From Aidingimonas lacisalsi (lineage in GTDB: Bacteria; Pseudomonadota; Gammaproteobacteria; Pseudomonadales; Halomonadaceae), in assembly GCF_008079445.1 (NCBI RefSeq), contig NZ_VRYH01000005.1:248001-312000 (forward strand): DNA of 64,000 nucleotides. Reading direction: 5' to 3'. This document shows positions 36,429-45,783 of the stretch, in pieces; within the stretch, counting starts at the first letter, position 1, and each line of letters opens with the position of its first letter. The translations under genes and the position numbers were made by a program. The notes under the pieces are model-generated. The model was not told the origin of the DNA. It searched no databases and saw nothing but the letters and a program-made list of their open reading frames with translations.

Positions 36429-37055
36429 ATGTCGTTACGTGGCAGACCCAGAGCATTCGATCCCGACCTTGCACTCAGAAGTGCCATGAACCTGTTCTGG
36501 GAGCGGGGATACGAGGGAGCCACGCTCACCGACCTCGCCGCCGTCATGGGCATCAACAAGCCCAGTCTCTACGCCGCGTTCGGCTCCAAGGAGGCGTTAT
36601 TCCGCCAAGCCGTCTCTCTTTACGACAAGGCGGAAGGCAGGGGGATCGAACTGGCGTTGCATGCCGAGCCCAGAGTGCGAGACGCCATCGCCAAATTCCT
36701 GCAGCTCAATCTGGCATCCTATACCGACCCGGACAAACCGAGCGGTTGCATGATCGTGCTGGCGGCGATGATCGGCTCACCGGAGAATGCCGGCACTCGT
36801 GACTATCTTGCGGCCCAGCGCGCGGAAACCCGCAACGTGCTTCGTCAGCGTCTGGAACGGGGGGTGGCGGAAGGCGAACTCGCCGAGGAAACCGACTGCA
36901 ACGTCATCGCGGATTTCTACACCACGGTGTTGCAGGGGCTATCGATTCAAGCGAGGGATGGCGCGACCCGCGAGCAATTACGGGCCATCGCCCAGGCAGC
37001 AATGGCAGGCTGGGAATCAATGACCACCGAGCCGGCCACGCATAGTGAGGCCTGA
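36429..37055 (+). CDS. TetR-family regulator
   Basis: A 208-residue TetR protein: RGRPRAFDPDLALRSAMNLF, WERGYEGATLTDLAAVMGIN, KPSLYAAFGSKEALFRQA. The C-terminal domain (SGCMIVLAAMIGS region) is of the TetR_C AefR/YcdC type seen with SDR neighbours. The ATG at 36429 is preceded by GGAG with 6-base spacing; an ATG 12 bases upstream overlaps that site. Probably represses the divergent SDR gene. Confidence 0.9.
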   Translation: MSLRGRPRAFDPDLALRSAMNLFWERGYEGATLTDLAAVMGINKPSLYAAFGSKEALFRQAVSLYDKAEGRGIELALHAEPRVRDAIAKFLQLNLASYTDPDKPSGCMIVLAAMIGSPENAGTRDYLAAQRAETRNVLRQRLERGVAEGELAEETDCNVIADFYTTVLQGLSIQARDGATREQLRAIAQAAMAGWESMTTEPATHSEA

Positions 37056-37085
37056 CAGGTACATGACGCACCGGCGTCGAGTCGC

Positions 37086-37104
37086 GCATCGCCACGCGCG
37101 ATGC
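37086..37104. terminator. hairpin between convergent TetR and GNAT genes
   Basis: GCATCGC and GCGATGC (7 bp) around CACGC, in the gap between two convergent genes. There is no T-run on either strand, so it is at best a weak bidirectional terminator. Confidence 0.35.
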
Positions 37105-37113
37105 CATCGATGG

Positions 37114-37620
37114 TTAGCCATGAGCATAGAACGCTCGATGGTAGGTCACTTCGCCCTGGGGGAAGCCATTACCGAACGATAACGCCTGGAAATATTCAGC
37201 AGGGACGCCTGGAAACACCAGCCCCTCGACAGCCTGGAAACCGAACCGCCCATAATAGTCAGGATCGCCCAGAACGACACAGCCCGACGCCCCTTGTGTC
37301 TTGATATCGTTCAGCGCCCGCTTCATCAGCCTTGAACCCGCCCCCTTACCCTGATAATCAGGCAACACCGACACCGGCCCCACCCCATACCATTCGGTAG
37401 TACCATCCGAGATATGGACTGGCGACAGCGCCACATGCCCGATGATCACCCTATCCACCGCGGCAGCCAGCGATACCGACAACGCACCAGCCTCCTGCAG
37501 CGCATTCACAATGAATTGCTCGGTATGATCCGAATGAGGGACTGCCTGAAACGCCGACTCGATGACTGTTACGATCCGGTCAGCGTCGCCGGGCGTTGCG
37601 TTGCGAACCGTGAGGTTCAT
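37114..37620 (-). CDS. GNAT-family N-acetyltransferase (YhbS-like)
   Basis: A 168-residue acetyl-CoA-dependent transferase. It starts MNLTVRNATPGDADRIVTVI; the acetyl-CoA loop is VSVLPDYQGKGAGSRLMKRA and a C-terminal motif is VVLGDPDYYGRFGFQAV, as in YhbS-type proteins. Acceptor unknown. The start is fixed by similarity; 26 upstream codons are not family-like. Confidence 0.9.
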   Translation of the reverse strand: MNLTVRNATPGDADRIVTVIESAFQAVPHSDHTEQFIVNALQEAGALSVSLAAAVDRVIIGHVALSPVHISDGTTEWYGVGPVSVLPDYQGKGAGSRLMKRALNDIKTQGASGCVVLGDPDYYGRFGFQAVEGLVFPGVPAEYFQALSFGNGFPQGEVTYHRAFYAHG

Positions 37621-37732
37621 TTGGAGGCCTTTTGCGGAGGTAATTACGAAGCGAACTAGCATCACCAGCCGTCTCTTGCAACATATGACGCCGTTCATAA
37701 CCGGTGCAGCGCGAGCGTTTCACCGTGGATAG

Positions 37733-38401
37733 CTAACCCTCTCGCTGCATCTTCTCACGCCGTGAGACTTCCGCCGGCGTGGGAGGGTCCATGGCAAAGT
37801 CACCGGTTTTCACCGCACCGTCGCGCACATATTGCGCAATCACAAGACCGTTAGGCGACACTCGACTGGCGGCGAGTTTGAACGCCGCTGCCCTGGCGCC
37901 ATCGTCAAACAGCTTCTTGCCGCCCCCGAGCACTACCGGGAATGTGAACATGTTGATCTCGTCGACGAGGTCACTCGCCAGCAGCGTTCGGATCAAGTCG
38001 GTGCTGCCTTGTGTGACCAGCGCTGGCCCGTCTTCCTGCTTCAGCTTGGCGACATCGGGCGCCGCGTCACGCAGCGCCACCGAGCCCTTCCAGGTCAGAT
38101 CCAGGCCCTGTCGGGTCGCAACGTACTTCGTGATCGAATTGAAGGTTCTGGCGATGGAATCATCAGGCCCGTCCTCGGCATACGGCCAGTGTGCGGCGAA
38201 GATCTCGTAGGTCTTACGTCCGAGCAGCAGGTCGAACCGCTGACTGAACATCTTGCCGATCGCCTCGCCGAATATCTCGTCCGCCAACGGCGCAACCCAG
38301 CCGCCGTAGCTGAAGCCGCCGGTCGGATCTTCCCGAGGCCCACCGGGCGCCTGCATGACGCCGTCCAGTGAAACCATGGCACCGACAATCACTTTCCGCA
38401 T
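37733..38401 (-). CDS. DHFR/RibD-C-fold reductase family protein
   Basis: A 222-residue protein of the dihydrofolate-reductase-like COG0262 group: MRKVIVGAMVSLDGVMQAPG, LLLGRKTYEIFAAHWP, VTQGSTDLIRTLLASDLVDE, PVVLGGGKKLFDDG. Probably an NADPH-dependent reductase of unknown substrate; family members are common as single genes and are not proven folate enzymes. It is not linked to the RibD-like gene near 59 kb. Confidence 0.88.
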   Translation of the reverse strand: MRKVIVGAMVSLDGVMQAPGGPREDPTGGFSYGGWVAPLADEIFGEAIGKMFSQRFDLLLGRKTYEIFAAHWPYAEDGPDDSIARTFNSITKYVATRQGLDLTWKGSVALRDAAPDVAKLKQEDGPALVTQGSTDLIRTLLASDLVDEINMFTFPVVLGGGKKLFDDGARAAAFKLAASRVSPNGLVIAQYVRDGAVKTGDFAMDPPTPAEVSRREKMQREG

Positions 38402-38503
38402 GAGCTCATCCTCCTGGTTTACCTTCTCGCACCAGTAGTCGAACGAGACACCGCGCAATCGACAGCTCGGCACGTTCTGGATGAGGCTTCCAAAATGGAT
38501 ATT

Positions 38504-38519
38504 CTGAGTTCCAACTCAG
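38504..38519. promoter_or_regulatory. 16-bp palindrome upstream of the DHFR-like gene
   Basis: CTGAGTT-CC-AACTCAG is a perfect 7-bp-arm palindrome in the 161-bp gap between the DHFR-like gene start and the diguanylate cyclase end. It has operator size and symmetry, but the regulator is unknown. Confidence 0.35.
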
Positions 38520-38562
38520 CCGTTATTGAGCGTTTGGTGCCAGACCGCGTGAGACTACCTTT

Positions 38563-39600
38563 TCAGGATATTCCTGGATGAGACTCGGCGGGTTTGATAA
38601 AGATTGCACGCCGTTTGCGTTTGATGGCGTACATCGCTTCATCCGCTCTGGCGATGAGGGCCACGGTATTGTCGTTACCCGGTTCCGAGGTCACCACGCC
38701 TACACTGGCGCCGGGATAGTCCAGCGATGTATCTCCGATCGAGAACCGGCCGCTCATGAGCGCCTCCATTCGATGACGAAAGACGTCACGCCCCGTGTCT
38801 GGATCAGCCGAGCAATCCATCCCGAACGCCAGGAACTCATCGCCGCCATACCGGCTGACGAAATCTGCCTGACGAAGGCCGGCAGTCAGGCTGTTTGCCA
38901 TCTCTATGAGAAACCGGTCGCCGGCGTCATGACCGTAGGTATCGTTGATGGTTTTAAAACCGTCGAGGTCGATGAACGCCGCATGCACGACACCTTGAGA
39001 GCGCTGGGCGACCTGCAGGGTACGCGACAGTTCAGCCAGCGCCGCGCGACGATTGGGAATACCGGTGAGCGGATCCGTCAATGCACTCTGCTGGTAGGTG
39101 ATGTTTTCCTGCCGCAGCCTGGCAAGCAGGCGTTCCCGGTCGAGCTGGTGCGCAATCAGGTCGGAAAACATGATCAGTAGTTGATGGGCATCCTGGCTGA
39201 TCCTGACCTGTCCGCTGGATACCCCGCATAAGGTGCCATGCAACTCGCCACTGCCGAGACGCACGGGATGGCTGAGAAAGGTCTCGATACCGAGCTTCCG
39301 GGCGGCCTGCGAATCGCCCCAACGGCCGCTGACGTCGTCGGAGTAGAAGCAGTCATCATGTATCGCCCGCTTGCATAGACTGTCCCCCCACGGCACCGTT
39401 ATCCCTTCGGGAATCTCCATGTTGCGACTATTACGGGCAAAGAGAACCGTTTGCGTGTTCTGATCAAGGTCGATCGAGGTGAGATAGGTCGACTCCAGAC
39501 CTGTGACCGACTCGAGGATCTTCAACAGCGGACGAACGAACGTCTCGAGGTCTTCGCTTTCGGAAACGGCCTCGACAAGATCCTTCAGAATTGGGTCCAT
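38563..39600 (-). CDS. GAF-GGDEF diguanylate cyclase
   Basis: A 345-residue enzyme making cyclic-di-GMP from two GTP. Residues about 18-150 form a GAF sensor domain (LESVTGLESTYLTSIDL, TVPWGDSLCKRAI, a Cys/His-containing ligand pocket). The GGDEF domain covers about 170-335 with the intact active site GGDEF (252-256) and the product-inhibition I-site RQAD (243-246). No membrane segment, so it is a cytoplasmic sensor. GAGG lies 8 bases before the ATG at 39600. Confidence 0.94.
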   Translation of the reverse strand: MDPILKDLVEAVSESEDLETFVRPLLKILESVTGLESTYLTSIDLDQNTQTVLFARNSRNMEIPEGITVPWGDSLCKRAIHDDCFYSDDVSGRWGDSQAARKLGIETFLSHPVRLGSGELHGTLCGVSSGQVRISQDAHQLLIMFSDLIAHQLDRERLLARLRQENITYQQSALTDPLTGIPNRRAALAELSRTLQVAQRSQGVVHAAFIDLDGFKTINDTYGHDAGDRFLIEMANSLTAGLRQADFVSRYGGDEFLAFGMDCSADPDTGRDVFRHRMEALMSGRFSIGDTSLDYPGASVGVVTSEPGNDNTVALIARADEAMYAIKRKRRAIFIKPAESHPGIS

Positions 39601-39820
39601 TACGACAACCTCATGATGCAATCCAGACGCCCCCAGCCCCTTCACAAAGCACGTTCTGTCACTGATTGGAGCCGTCTGACGGCACTTACTGGTTTTCGGA
39701 CGATCCGTTGTATAAGCAACGCTGGTTCAACGTTATCTGATCATCACCCTAACACTGACGTCTACATTGTCTCATACGAGGGATCGACGGTGGATCATGG
39801 AAATGCCGAGGCAGGATGAA

Positions 39821-39844
39821 GCAGAGCGCCCGCAGGCGCCCTGC
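39821..39844 (-). terminator. hairpin downstream of the nitroreductase gene
   Basis: On the minus strand GCAGGGCGCC and GGGCGCTCTGC form about a 10-bp stem with a short loop, just beyond the nitroreductase stop. The following bases are only mildly T-rich, so it is weak. Confidence 0.45.
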
Positions 39845-39850
39845 ATGAAG

Positions 39851-40582
39851 TCACTTCATCTCGAAACCGCGGTCGGTCAGGAAGTCGCGCATATGGGGAC
39901 GCAGTTTGGTATCGAAAAGCGGTGCGAGATTGCGTGACCAGTTGGCGTCCTTGTGGCCGCCACTTCTTTGCTGGTAATAGGTGTGCATGGCGTCATCGAA
40001 GGCATCCACCTGCTCGCGGTCGTCGCTGTAATGGTCCTCCTTGAGGATCGCTTCGACCGGCAGACGGGGCTTGACGTCCGGCTCGTGGGCCGGATATCCC
40101 AGGCACATGCCGAATACCGGGTAGACATGCTCGGGCAACTGAAGCAGGTCGCTGATCGCCTGCGGATTGTTGCGAATGCCACCGATGTAGCAGATTCCCA
40201 GTCCTTCGGATTCGGCCGCAATCGCGACGTTCTGTGCCATGAGCGCGGTATCCACGTTGGCCACCAGCAGTTGCTCGGTCATGCCCCGCACCACGTTGGC
40301 ACCGGTGCGCTCGGAAGCTTCCGTGGGGCGTTTCATATCGGCGCAGAACACCAGGAAATCCGAGCAAGTGGCGATATAGTCCTGACCGCCGGCCAGCTCG
40401 GCGATCTTCTCACGCTTCGCCGGCGTCGTGACATGAATGACGCTGTAAGCCTGAACATGACTGGACGTCGCGGCGCTCTGTCCGGCCTGAATGAGCTCCA
40501 GCAGCAACTCATGAGAGATCTTGCGATCAGTGAACTTGCGGATCGAACGGTGGGATTTAAGCAATTCTATGACGGGATTCAT
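39851..40582 (-). CDS. nfsA: NfsA-like oxygen-insensitive NADPH nitroreductase
   Basis: A 243-residue FMN flavoprotein reducing nitro compounds and quinones by two-electron steps. NfsA features: LKSHRSIRKFTDRKIS, AATSSHVQAYSVIHV, AIAAESEGLGICYIGGIRNN, PVFGMCLGYP and a C-terminal GFEMK. Length matches E. coli NfsA (240). Start at MNPVIELL; the upstream five codons are optional. Confidence 0.92.
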   Translation of the reverse strand: MNPVIELLKSHRSIRKFTDRKISHELLLELIQAGQSAATSSHVQAYSVIHVTTPAKREKIAELAGGQDYIATCSDFLVFCADMKRPTEASERTGANVVRGMTEQLLVANVDTALMAQNVAIAAESEGLGICYIGGIRNNPQAISDLLQLPEHVYPVFGMCLGYPAHEPDVKPRLPVEAILKEDHYSDDREQVDAFDDAMHTYYQQRSGGHKDANWSRNLAPLFDTKLRPHMRDFLTDRGFEMK

Positions 40583-40661
40583 GCAACCTCGCTCCACGTG
40601 AAATCATTTGCGTCCTAACCATGATAGCGCAAGTGCGCACCGGCTCTCACGTGGGGATTGG

Positions 40662-40683
40662 AACGGGCGGTGAACCGCCCGTT
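40662..40683. terminator. hairpin between alcohol dehydrogenase and nitroreductase genes
   Basis: AACGGGCGG-TGAA-CCGCCCGTT is a perfect 9-bp stem, placed 24 bases beyond the alcohol dehydrogenase stop (minus strand). The T content after it is small. Confidence 0.6.
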
Positions 40684-40706
40684 TGCCGTGCCTTGCGTGA
40701 GTGCGC

Positions 40707-41786
40707 TCAACTTGCCTTGATCGCCACCTTCAGCACCCCGTCGCGTTGATGTGAGAAGAGATCATAAGCGTTGGCAATGTCGTCCAGCGGGTAGTGGTGA
40801 GTGACCAAGGGGCCGAGATCGAGGCGCCCGGAGTCGATCACTTGCATCAAGCGGCGCATACGTTCCTTGCCGCCGGGACAAAGCGAGGTAATGATCTTGT
40901 GATCGCCCAGCCCGGCACTGAAGGCATCGAGCGGGAGCGTCAGGTTTTCGGAGTACACGCCCAGGCTGGAGAGCGTGCCGCCCGGTTTGATGACGCGCAG
41001 CGCGGCTTCGAAGGTTGCCTGCTTGCCCAGCGCCTCGATCGATGAATCGACGCCGCGACCACCGGTCAGCTTGAGGATTTCCGAGACGACATCGACCTTA
41101 CGGTAATCGATGGTGATATCGGCACCCATCTGCTTGGCCATGGCCAAGCGTTCGTCGACACCGTCCACGGCGATGATCAGCCCCGCACCCCGCAAGCGTG
41201 CACCTGCCGTGGCGCAAAGCCCGATCGGCCCCTGGGCAAAGACCGCAACGCTATCACCGATCTTGATACCGGCGGATTCTGCCCCGGCAAAGCCGGTGGA
41301 CATGATGTCCGGACACATCAACACCTGCTCGTCGGTCAGCCCATCGGGGACCGGCGACAGGTTGGCCTGGGCGTCGGGCACCTGAAGATACTCCGCCTGA
41401 GCACCGTCGATGGTATTGCCGAAACGCCAGCCGCCCATCGGCTTATAGCCGTGGGCATGGTGACCGCCATCCTGGGAGCTGCATCCGTCCTGGCAGGCGT
41501 AGGAGGTGAAACCGGGACAGATCGCACCGGCGATCACCCGCTGTCCTTCCTGGTAGCCCTGCACGTTGGCACCGAGTTTTTCGATGATACCGACCGGCTC
41601 GTGTCCGATCGTCAGCCCCTTCTCGACCGGGTACTCCCCTTTGAGGATATGGACATCGGTACCACAGATCGTCGTGGTAGTGACGCGGATCAGGGCATCA
41701 TTGGGGCCGATGTCGGGAACCGGTTTGTCATCGATCTCGATTCGACCGGGCTCGACGAATATTGCCGCTTTCATCATGGTCGTCAT
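40707..41786 (-). CDS. zinc-dependent secondary-type alcohol dehydrogenase
   Basis: A 359-residue MDR oxidoreductase. The catalytic zinc site is TICGTDVHILKG (C41) with GHEP (H62-E63), and the NAD(P) site is GPIGLCATAGARLRGAG (residues about 185-200). It lacks the four-cysteine structural-zinc lobe and has instead a CQDGCSSQDGGHHAHG loop, as in thermophile/Clostridium secondary alcohol dehydrogenases. Substrate probably a short secondary or sugar-like alcohol. GGGAGGAGACACC precedes the ATG. Confidence 0.92.
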   Translation of the reverse strand: MTTMMKAAIFVEPGRIEIDDKPVPDIGPNDALIRVTTTTICGTDVHILKGEYPVEKGLTIGHEPVGIIEKLGANVQGYQEGQRVIAGAICPGFTSYACQDGCSSQDGGHHAHGYKPMGGWRFGNTIDGAQAEYLQVPDAQANLSPVPDGLTDEQVLMCPDIMSTGFAGAESAGIKIGDSVAVFAQGPIGLCATAGARLRGAGLIIAVDGVDERLAMAKQMGADITIDYRKVDVVSEILKLTGGRGVDSSIEALGKQATFEAALRVIKPGGTLSSLGVYSENLTLPLDAFSAGLGDHKIITSLCPGGKERMRRLMQVIDSGRLDLGPLVTHHYPLDDIANAYDLFSHQRDGVLKVAIKAS

Positions 41787-41857
41787 GGTGTCTCCTCCCT
41801 GGGAGATGGGGATGGCACCATCAAAGCATAAACACCGTCACGCTATTTTGCGTTGGA

Positions 41858-43654
41858 TCAAGAAAAGGCTCGATTCGCCTGATATTCCAGCAGTGTCTCC
41901 ATCCCGGCATCGATGACCGCTCGTTGAGCCCGGCCGACCGGAAGCCATTGGCGAAGCGCGAAGTCGGCACTCGCTAACTTGTCATGATAGAAGGTATCGG
42001 TATGCCCTGCTTGCACGGCAGCCTGCGCCTTGAGGGCGGCACGCCCCATCTGCCAGGCGCATAGCACGTGGCCGGCCAGCGACAGGAAGGGAGTGGCGTA
42101 GGCCTGAACGGCATCCGCCCCCTTGTCCGCATCGGCACCCTGCTCCACCAATACCGCCGTCGCTTGCCGGAGATCGGCGGCGGCGGCGGCCAGTGTCTTG
42201 CCCTGGGCATGTAGCGCGTCATCGGCTTGCAACTCGGCGGCAGTAGCCTCGACCGCATCGATCAGCATGGTCATCGCCTTTCCGCCGTCACGCTGAAGTT
42301 TACGACCGGCCAGATCGAGTGCCTGGATACCGTTGGTGCCTTCATAGATCGGGGCGATACGAGCGTCACGCAACAGTTGGGCGGCACCGGACTCTTCGAT
42401 ATAACCCATGCCGCCGTGGACCTGAATCCCCAATGACGCAATCTCCACGGCCTGATCGGTCGAGAACCCCTTGACCACGGGAATCAGCACATCGACCGTC
42501 GCCTGGGCCGCCTGGCGAGTGGCATTGTCATCACCATGGTGCGCCATATCCATCTGCGCCGCGCAATAGAGCGCCAGTGCACGCATGGCATCCGTACGGC
42601 CGCGCATGGAGAGCAGCATGCGGCGCACATCCAGGTGATCGCTGATCGCACAGGACTCGCCGCCCCGCGTTTTCGGTGCGTGCCCCTGCTGGCGGTCGGC
42701 AGCGTAAGTGAACGCTTGCTGGGTGGCTCGCTCGGCCACGCCGATCCCCTGGATCCCGACCTTGTGGCGCGCCGAGTTCATCATGGTGAACATGTGATGG
42801 AGGCCGCGCCCCGCCTCTCCGACGAGATAGCCGATGGCGCCTTCGTTCTCGCCGAAGTTCAGCGTACAGGTCGGCGACCCATGGATACCCATCTTGTGTT
42901 CCAGCGACGCACAGACGATATCGTTGCGCACGCCCAGCGTGCCATCGTCATTGACCAGGTATTTGGGTACCAGGAACAGTGAGATACCACGATTGCCCGC
43001 CTCGGCCCCCGGCATGCGTGCCAGCACCAGATGAACGATATTCTCGGCGACGTCATGTTCGCCCCAGGTGATGAAGATCTTCTGTCCCTTGAGCCGATAA
43101 TGCGACTCTTCGGGGATCGCCAGGGTACGAACCCGTGACAGATCGGAACCCGCCTGGGGCTCCGTCAGGTTCATGGTACCGGTCCAGGTCCCGTCGATCA
43201 GTCGGGGCAGGAACAGCGTCTGCTGCGATTCGTTACCGTGCAGGGCAAGCGCTTCGATCGCACAGGCCGTGAGCGTGGGACATAGCCCCAACGCCATGTT
43301 GGCGCCGTGCCACATTTCCTGAACCGCGCTGGCGACCACTTCCGGTAACCCTTGTCCGCCCAGCGACTCAGGCACACCGATACCGTTCCAGCCACCTTCG
43401 GCGAAGGCGCGGTAGGCATCGGCGAACCCATCGGGCGTAGCGACGGCACCCTCCTCCAGACGGCATCCCTGAATGTCGCCGGAGCGATTGATCGGGGCCC
43501 AGACTTCGCCGGCCAGCCGGGATGCCTCTTCAAGAACGGCCTCGACCAGATCGGGGCTGGTCTCCGCAAAGGCTGGCAGCGATAAGGACGCATGCCCCAG
43601 AAGTTCCTCGAGAACGAAGCGCATATCGCGCACCGGCGCGGCGTAGGATGTCAT
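41858..43654 (-). CDS. acyl-CoA dehydrogenase (long form)
   Basis: A 598-residue FAD enzyme performing the first step of fatty acyl-CoA beta-oxidation. Domains: N-terminal helical (LEELLGHASLSLPAFAE), FAD/substrate region (TEPQAGSDLSRV, IFITWGEHD), then the C-terminal helical domain with catalytic Glu in IYEGTNGIQALDLAGRKL, and an extra C-terminal helical domain of about 120 residues typical of the 590-600-residue subfamily. It is followed upstream by a small peptide gene and two beta-oxidation genes on the same strand. Confidence 0.93.
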   Translation of the reverse strand: MTSYAAPVRDMRFVLEELLGHASLSLPAFAETSPDLVEAVLEEASRLAGEVWAPINRSGDIQGCRLEEGAVATPDGFADAYRAFAEGGWNGIGVPESLGGQGLPEVVASAVQEMWHGANMALGLCPTLTACAIEALALHGNESQQTLFLPRLIDGTWTGTMNLTEPQAGSDLSRVRTLAIPEESHYRLKGQKIFITWGEHDVAENIVHLVLARMPGAEAGNRGISLFLVPKYLVNDDGTLGVRNDIVCASLEHKMGIHGSPTCTLNFGENEGAIGYLVGEAGRGLHHMFTMMNSARHKVGIQGIGVAERATQQAFTYAADRQQGHAPKTRGGESCAISDHLDVRRMLLSMRGRTDAMRALALYCAAQMDMAHHGDDNATRQAAQATVDVLIPVVKGFSTDQAVEIASLGIQVHGGMGYIEESGAAQLLRDARIAPIYEGTNGIQALDLAGRKLQRDGGKAMTMLIDAVEATAAELQADDALHAQGKTLAAAAADLRQATAVLVEQGADADKGADAVQAYATPFLSLAGHVLCAWQMGRAALKAQAAVQAGHTDTFYHDKLASADFALRQWLPVGRAQRAVIDAGMETLLEYQANRAFS

Positions 43655-43853
43655 GATGCCACCTTAAAACGAGTGTTTGACTTTCAGCATAGCGGCTCTC
43701 CCGCCACACGGGAAACCTAGCCAAACGTCGCAACCAGACTCTCGTCGATGAGGGACATCTCCGGGGTTATCGGCTGGCCGCAGCGAAAGAATGTTCGCGT
43801 CACTGCAGGGATTTCGGTCGATTCATGAAGCATTCGACGCGGGCTACACAGAC

Positions 43854-43970
43854 TCAACTAAGGTAGTCGGCCAGGGCATCAAAGGCCGCTCGCTGCAGTA
43901 ATGCCTGTTGCGCCCAGAATTGCAACACTTCGGCATCGTAGGATGCCGTCATGGAATTGTCGCTTGACAT
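43854..43970 (-). CDS. 38-residue peptide between beta-oxidation genes
   Basis: The minus strand has CAGGAGCCTCATC then ATG, giving a clear Shine-Dalgarno. The frame encodes 38 residues: MSSDNSMTASYDAEVLQFWA followed by an Ala/Leu/Gln-rich helix ending ALADYLS. The C-terminal 25 residues would form one amphipathic helix. No family is recognised. Its position between acyl-CoA dehydrogenase and enoyl-CoA hydratase on the same strand suggests a partner or regulator, which is inference only. Confidence 0.55.
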   Translation of the reverse strand: MSSDNSMTASYDAEVLQFWAQQALLQRAAFDALADYLS

Positions 43971-44066
43971 GATGAGGCTCCTGAAGGGTCACACCTTCAG
44001 GATAGCCTCATTTATATTGCGATGCAGCAAAAATATTTTGCAGCCTAAGTGCTTTTTGCTCATCCG

Positions 44067-44834
44067 TCAAAACGATGCCTTGCGCTTCTCCAGGAAAGCG
44101 CTCATGCCCTCGCGCTGCTCTTCCCCGGTGAAGCCGAGTGCGAACAGCGTCGTCTCCAGTGCCAGGGCGCTGTCGAGAGCCAGGTCCTGGCCGTCATGAA
44201 TGGCGCGTTTGGCATCGCGCATGGCATTGGGGCCATTGCGTGAGAGCTGTTTGGTGAGCTCATCGATGGTGGCGTCGCGTTCATCGAGAGAAACGACGCG
44301 GTTGACCAGACCGACGCGCAGGGCTTCATTAGCGTCGATGCGCCGCCCGGTAGTGATCAGATCCAGCGCCATGGCGGGTCCGACCCGCCGCGGCAACCGC
44401 TGGGTGCCGCCGAAGCCAGGGATGATGCCCAGTCCCACTTCCGGTTGAGCAAAGAAGGCATTATCGGTGGCGATCGCCCAGTCACAGGCCAAACTCAGCT
44501 CGCAACCGCCGCCCAGCGCATAACCATTGACCAATGCCACGGTCGGCACCGGCAGCGTCTCGAGGCGCTTCAGGGCCACCAGCGCCTGGTTGGCGAAATA
44601 GCGGGCCTGTTCGGGGGTCTTGTCGCGCATCTCGGCAATGTCGGCGCCCGCCACGAACGCTTTCTCGCCGGCACCGGTAAGCAACACCCCGCGCAAGTCG
44701 TCACGCGCTTCCAGGGATTCCAGAGCGCTGCCGAGTGCCACGATCAGTTCGGAATTGAGTGCGTTGAGGGCCTCGGGCCGGTTCAGGGTCAATTGCACCA
44801 CACCGGCATTCTCGGTCTGTTCGATCAGGGACAT
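44067..44834 (-). CDS. enoyl-CoA hydratase
   Basis: A 255-residue crotonase-fold enzyme hydrating enoyl-CoA. Oxyanion loops are FVAGADIAEM and NGYALGGGCELSLACD; the catalytic acids lie in PEVGLGIIPGFGGTQRLPR. It ends FLEKRKASF, the usual full-length end. The ATG at 44834 has AAGGAG 6 bases upstream, which rejects the ATG two codons earlier (44840). Confidence 0.95.
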   Translation of the reverse strand: MSLIEQTENAGVVQLTLNRPEALNALNSELIVALGSALESLEARDDLRGVLLTGAGEKAFVAGADIAEMRDKTPEQARYFANQALVALKRLETLPVPTVALVNGYALGGGCELSLACDWAIATDNAFFAQPEVGLGIIPGFGGTQRLPRRVGPAMALDLITTGRRIDANEALRVGLVNRVVSLDERDATIDELTKQLSRNGPNAMRDAKRAIHDGQDLALDSALALETTLFALGFTGEEQREGMSAFLEKRKASF

Positions 44835-44856
44835 CGTCATCTCCTTGCCGACTGGC

Positions 44857-45705
44857 TCATTCGTAGTGGTGGAAACCGCGGCCGCTCTTCCGGCCCAGAT
44901 GGCCGGCGGCCACCATGCGTTTGAGGAGCGGACAAGGACGATACTTGGGATCGCCGAATCCGTCCTGGAGTACCTCCATGATGTCCAGACAGACATCCAG
45001 ACCGACCAGGTCGGCCAGCGCCAGCGGCCCGAGCGGATGAGCGGCGCCGAGTTTCATGGCCTCATCGATGGCTTCCGGCGTGGCCGTGCTCTCCTGCACC
45101 AGAAACGCCGCCTCGTTGATCATCGGAATCAACAGCCGGTTGACGGCGAATCCCGGGGAATCGGCAATCGGCACGGCGGTCTTGCCCATGGCCTGCGCCA
45201 ACGCATCTACCTTGGCAACGGTGGCATCCGAGGTCTGTTCGGCGCGGATCACCTCGACCAGCTTGAGTACCGGTACCGGATTGAAGAAGTGCATGCCGAC
45301 CACCCGTTCGGGATGTTCGCTGACCGCAGCCAGCCGGGTAAGCGACAGCGACGAGGTATTGGAGGCCAGGATGGTATCGCGTGAACGCGCCGACAAATCG
45401 CGAAAAAGCGACTCCTTGAGTTCGGCCTTCTCGGGGGCCGCCTCGATGATCACCTCGCGGTCATCCAGCGCATCGATCCGGCTGGCGGTGTGCAGACGTC
45501 CCAGCGCCTCATCGCGCTGAGATTCGCTCAGCCGCTCCTTCTGTACCAGCTTGTCGAGTCCGTTGCCGATCGCGGCACGGGCCCGTTCGAGTTGCTCATC
45601 AGCGATATCGTAGAGGGTGACGTCGTGTAACGTGGTCACCAGCACCTGGGCGATGCCCTGTCCCATGGTGCCTGCGCCCACGACGCCAATCCGGGAAGTC
45701 GTCAT
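44857..45705 (-). CDS. 3-hydroxybutyryl-CoA dehydrogenase
   Basis: A 282-residue NAD-dependent enzyme oxidising 3-hydroxyacyl-CoA. The Rossmann motif is GAGTMGQGIAQVL (residues 10-22), catalytic residues lie in LASNTSSLSL and GMHFFNPVPVLKLVE, and the end YRPCPLLKRMVAAGHLGRKS is family-typical. It precedes the enoyl-CoA hydratase by 22 bases, so they are co-transcribed. AAGGAGACACAATCG precedes the ATG. Confidence 0.95.
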   Translation of the reverse strand: MTTSRIGVVGAGTMGQGIAQVLVTTLHDVTLYDIADEQLERARAAIGNGLDKLVQKERLSESQRDEALGRLHTASRIDALDDREVIIEAAPEKAELKESLFRDLSARSRDTILASNTSSLSLTRLAAVSEHPERVVGMHFFNPVPVLKLVEVIRAEQTSDATVAKVDALAQAMGKTAVPIADSPGFAVNRLLIPMINEAAFLVQESTATPEAIDEAMKLGAAHPLGPLALADLVGLDVCLDIMEVLQDGFGDPKYRPCPLLKRMVAAGHLGRKSGRGFHHYE

Positions 45706-45783
45706 CGATTGTGTCTCCTTGGATGAGGCGCTCGCCCACGCGAGCCGATCGAGCCATAGCCTAACGCGAACGGCATCACCGCG

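Noticed and set aside
35453-36802. 449-residue plus-strand frame across SMR, SDR and TetR genes
   Set aside because: It spans three well-supported genes and has no domain similarity; a product of GC-rich antisense bias.
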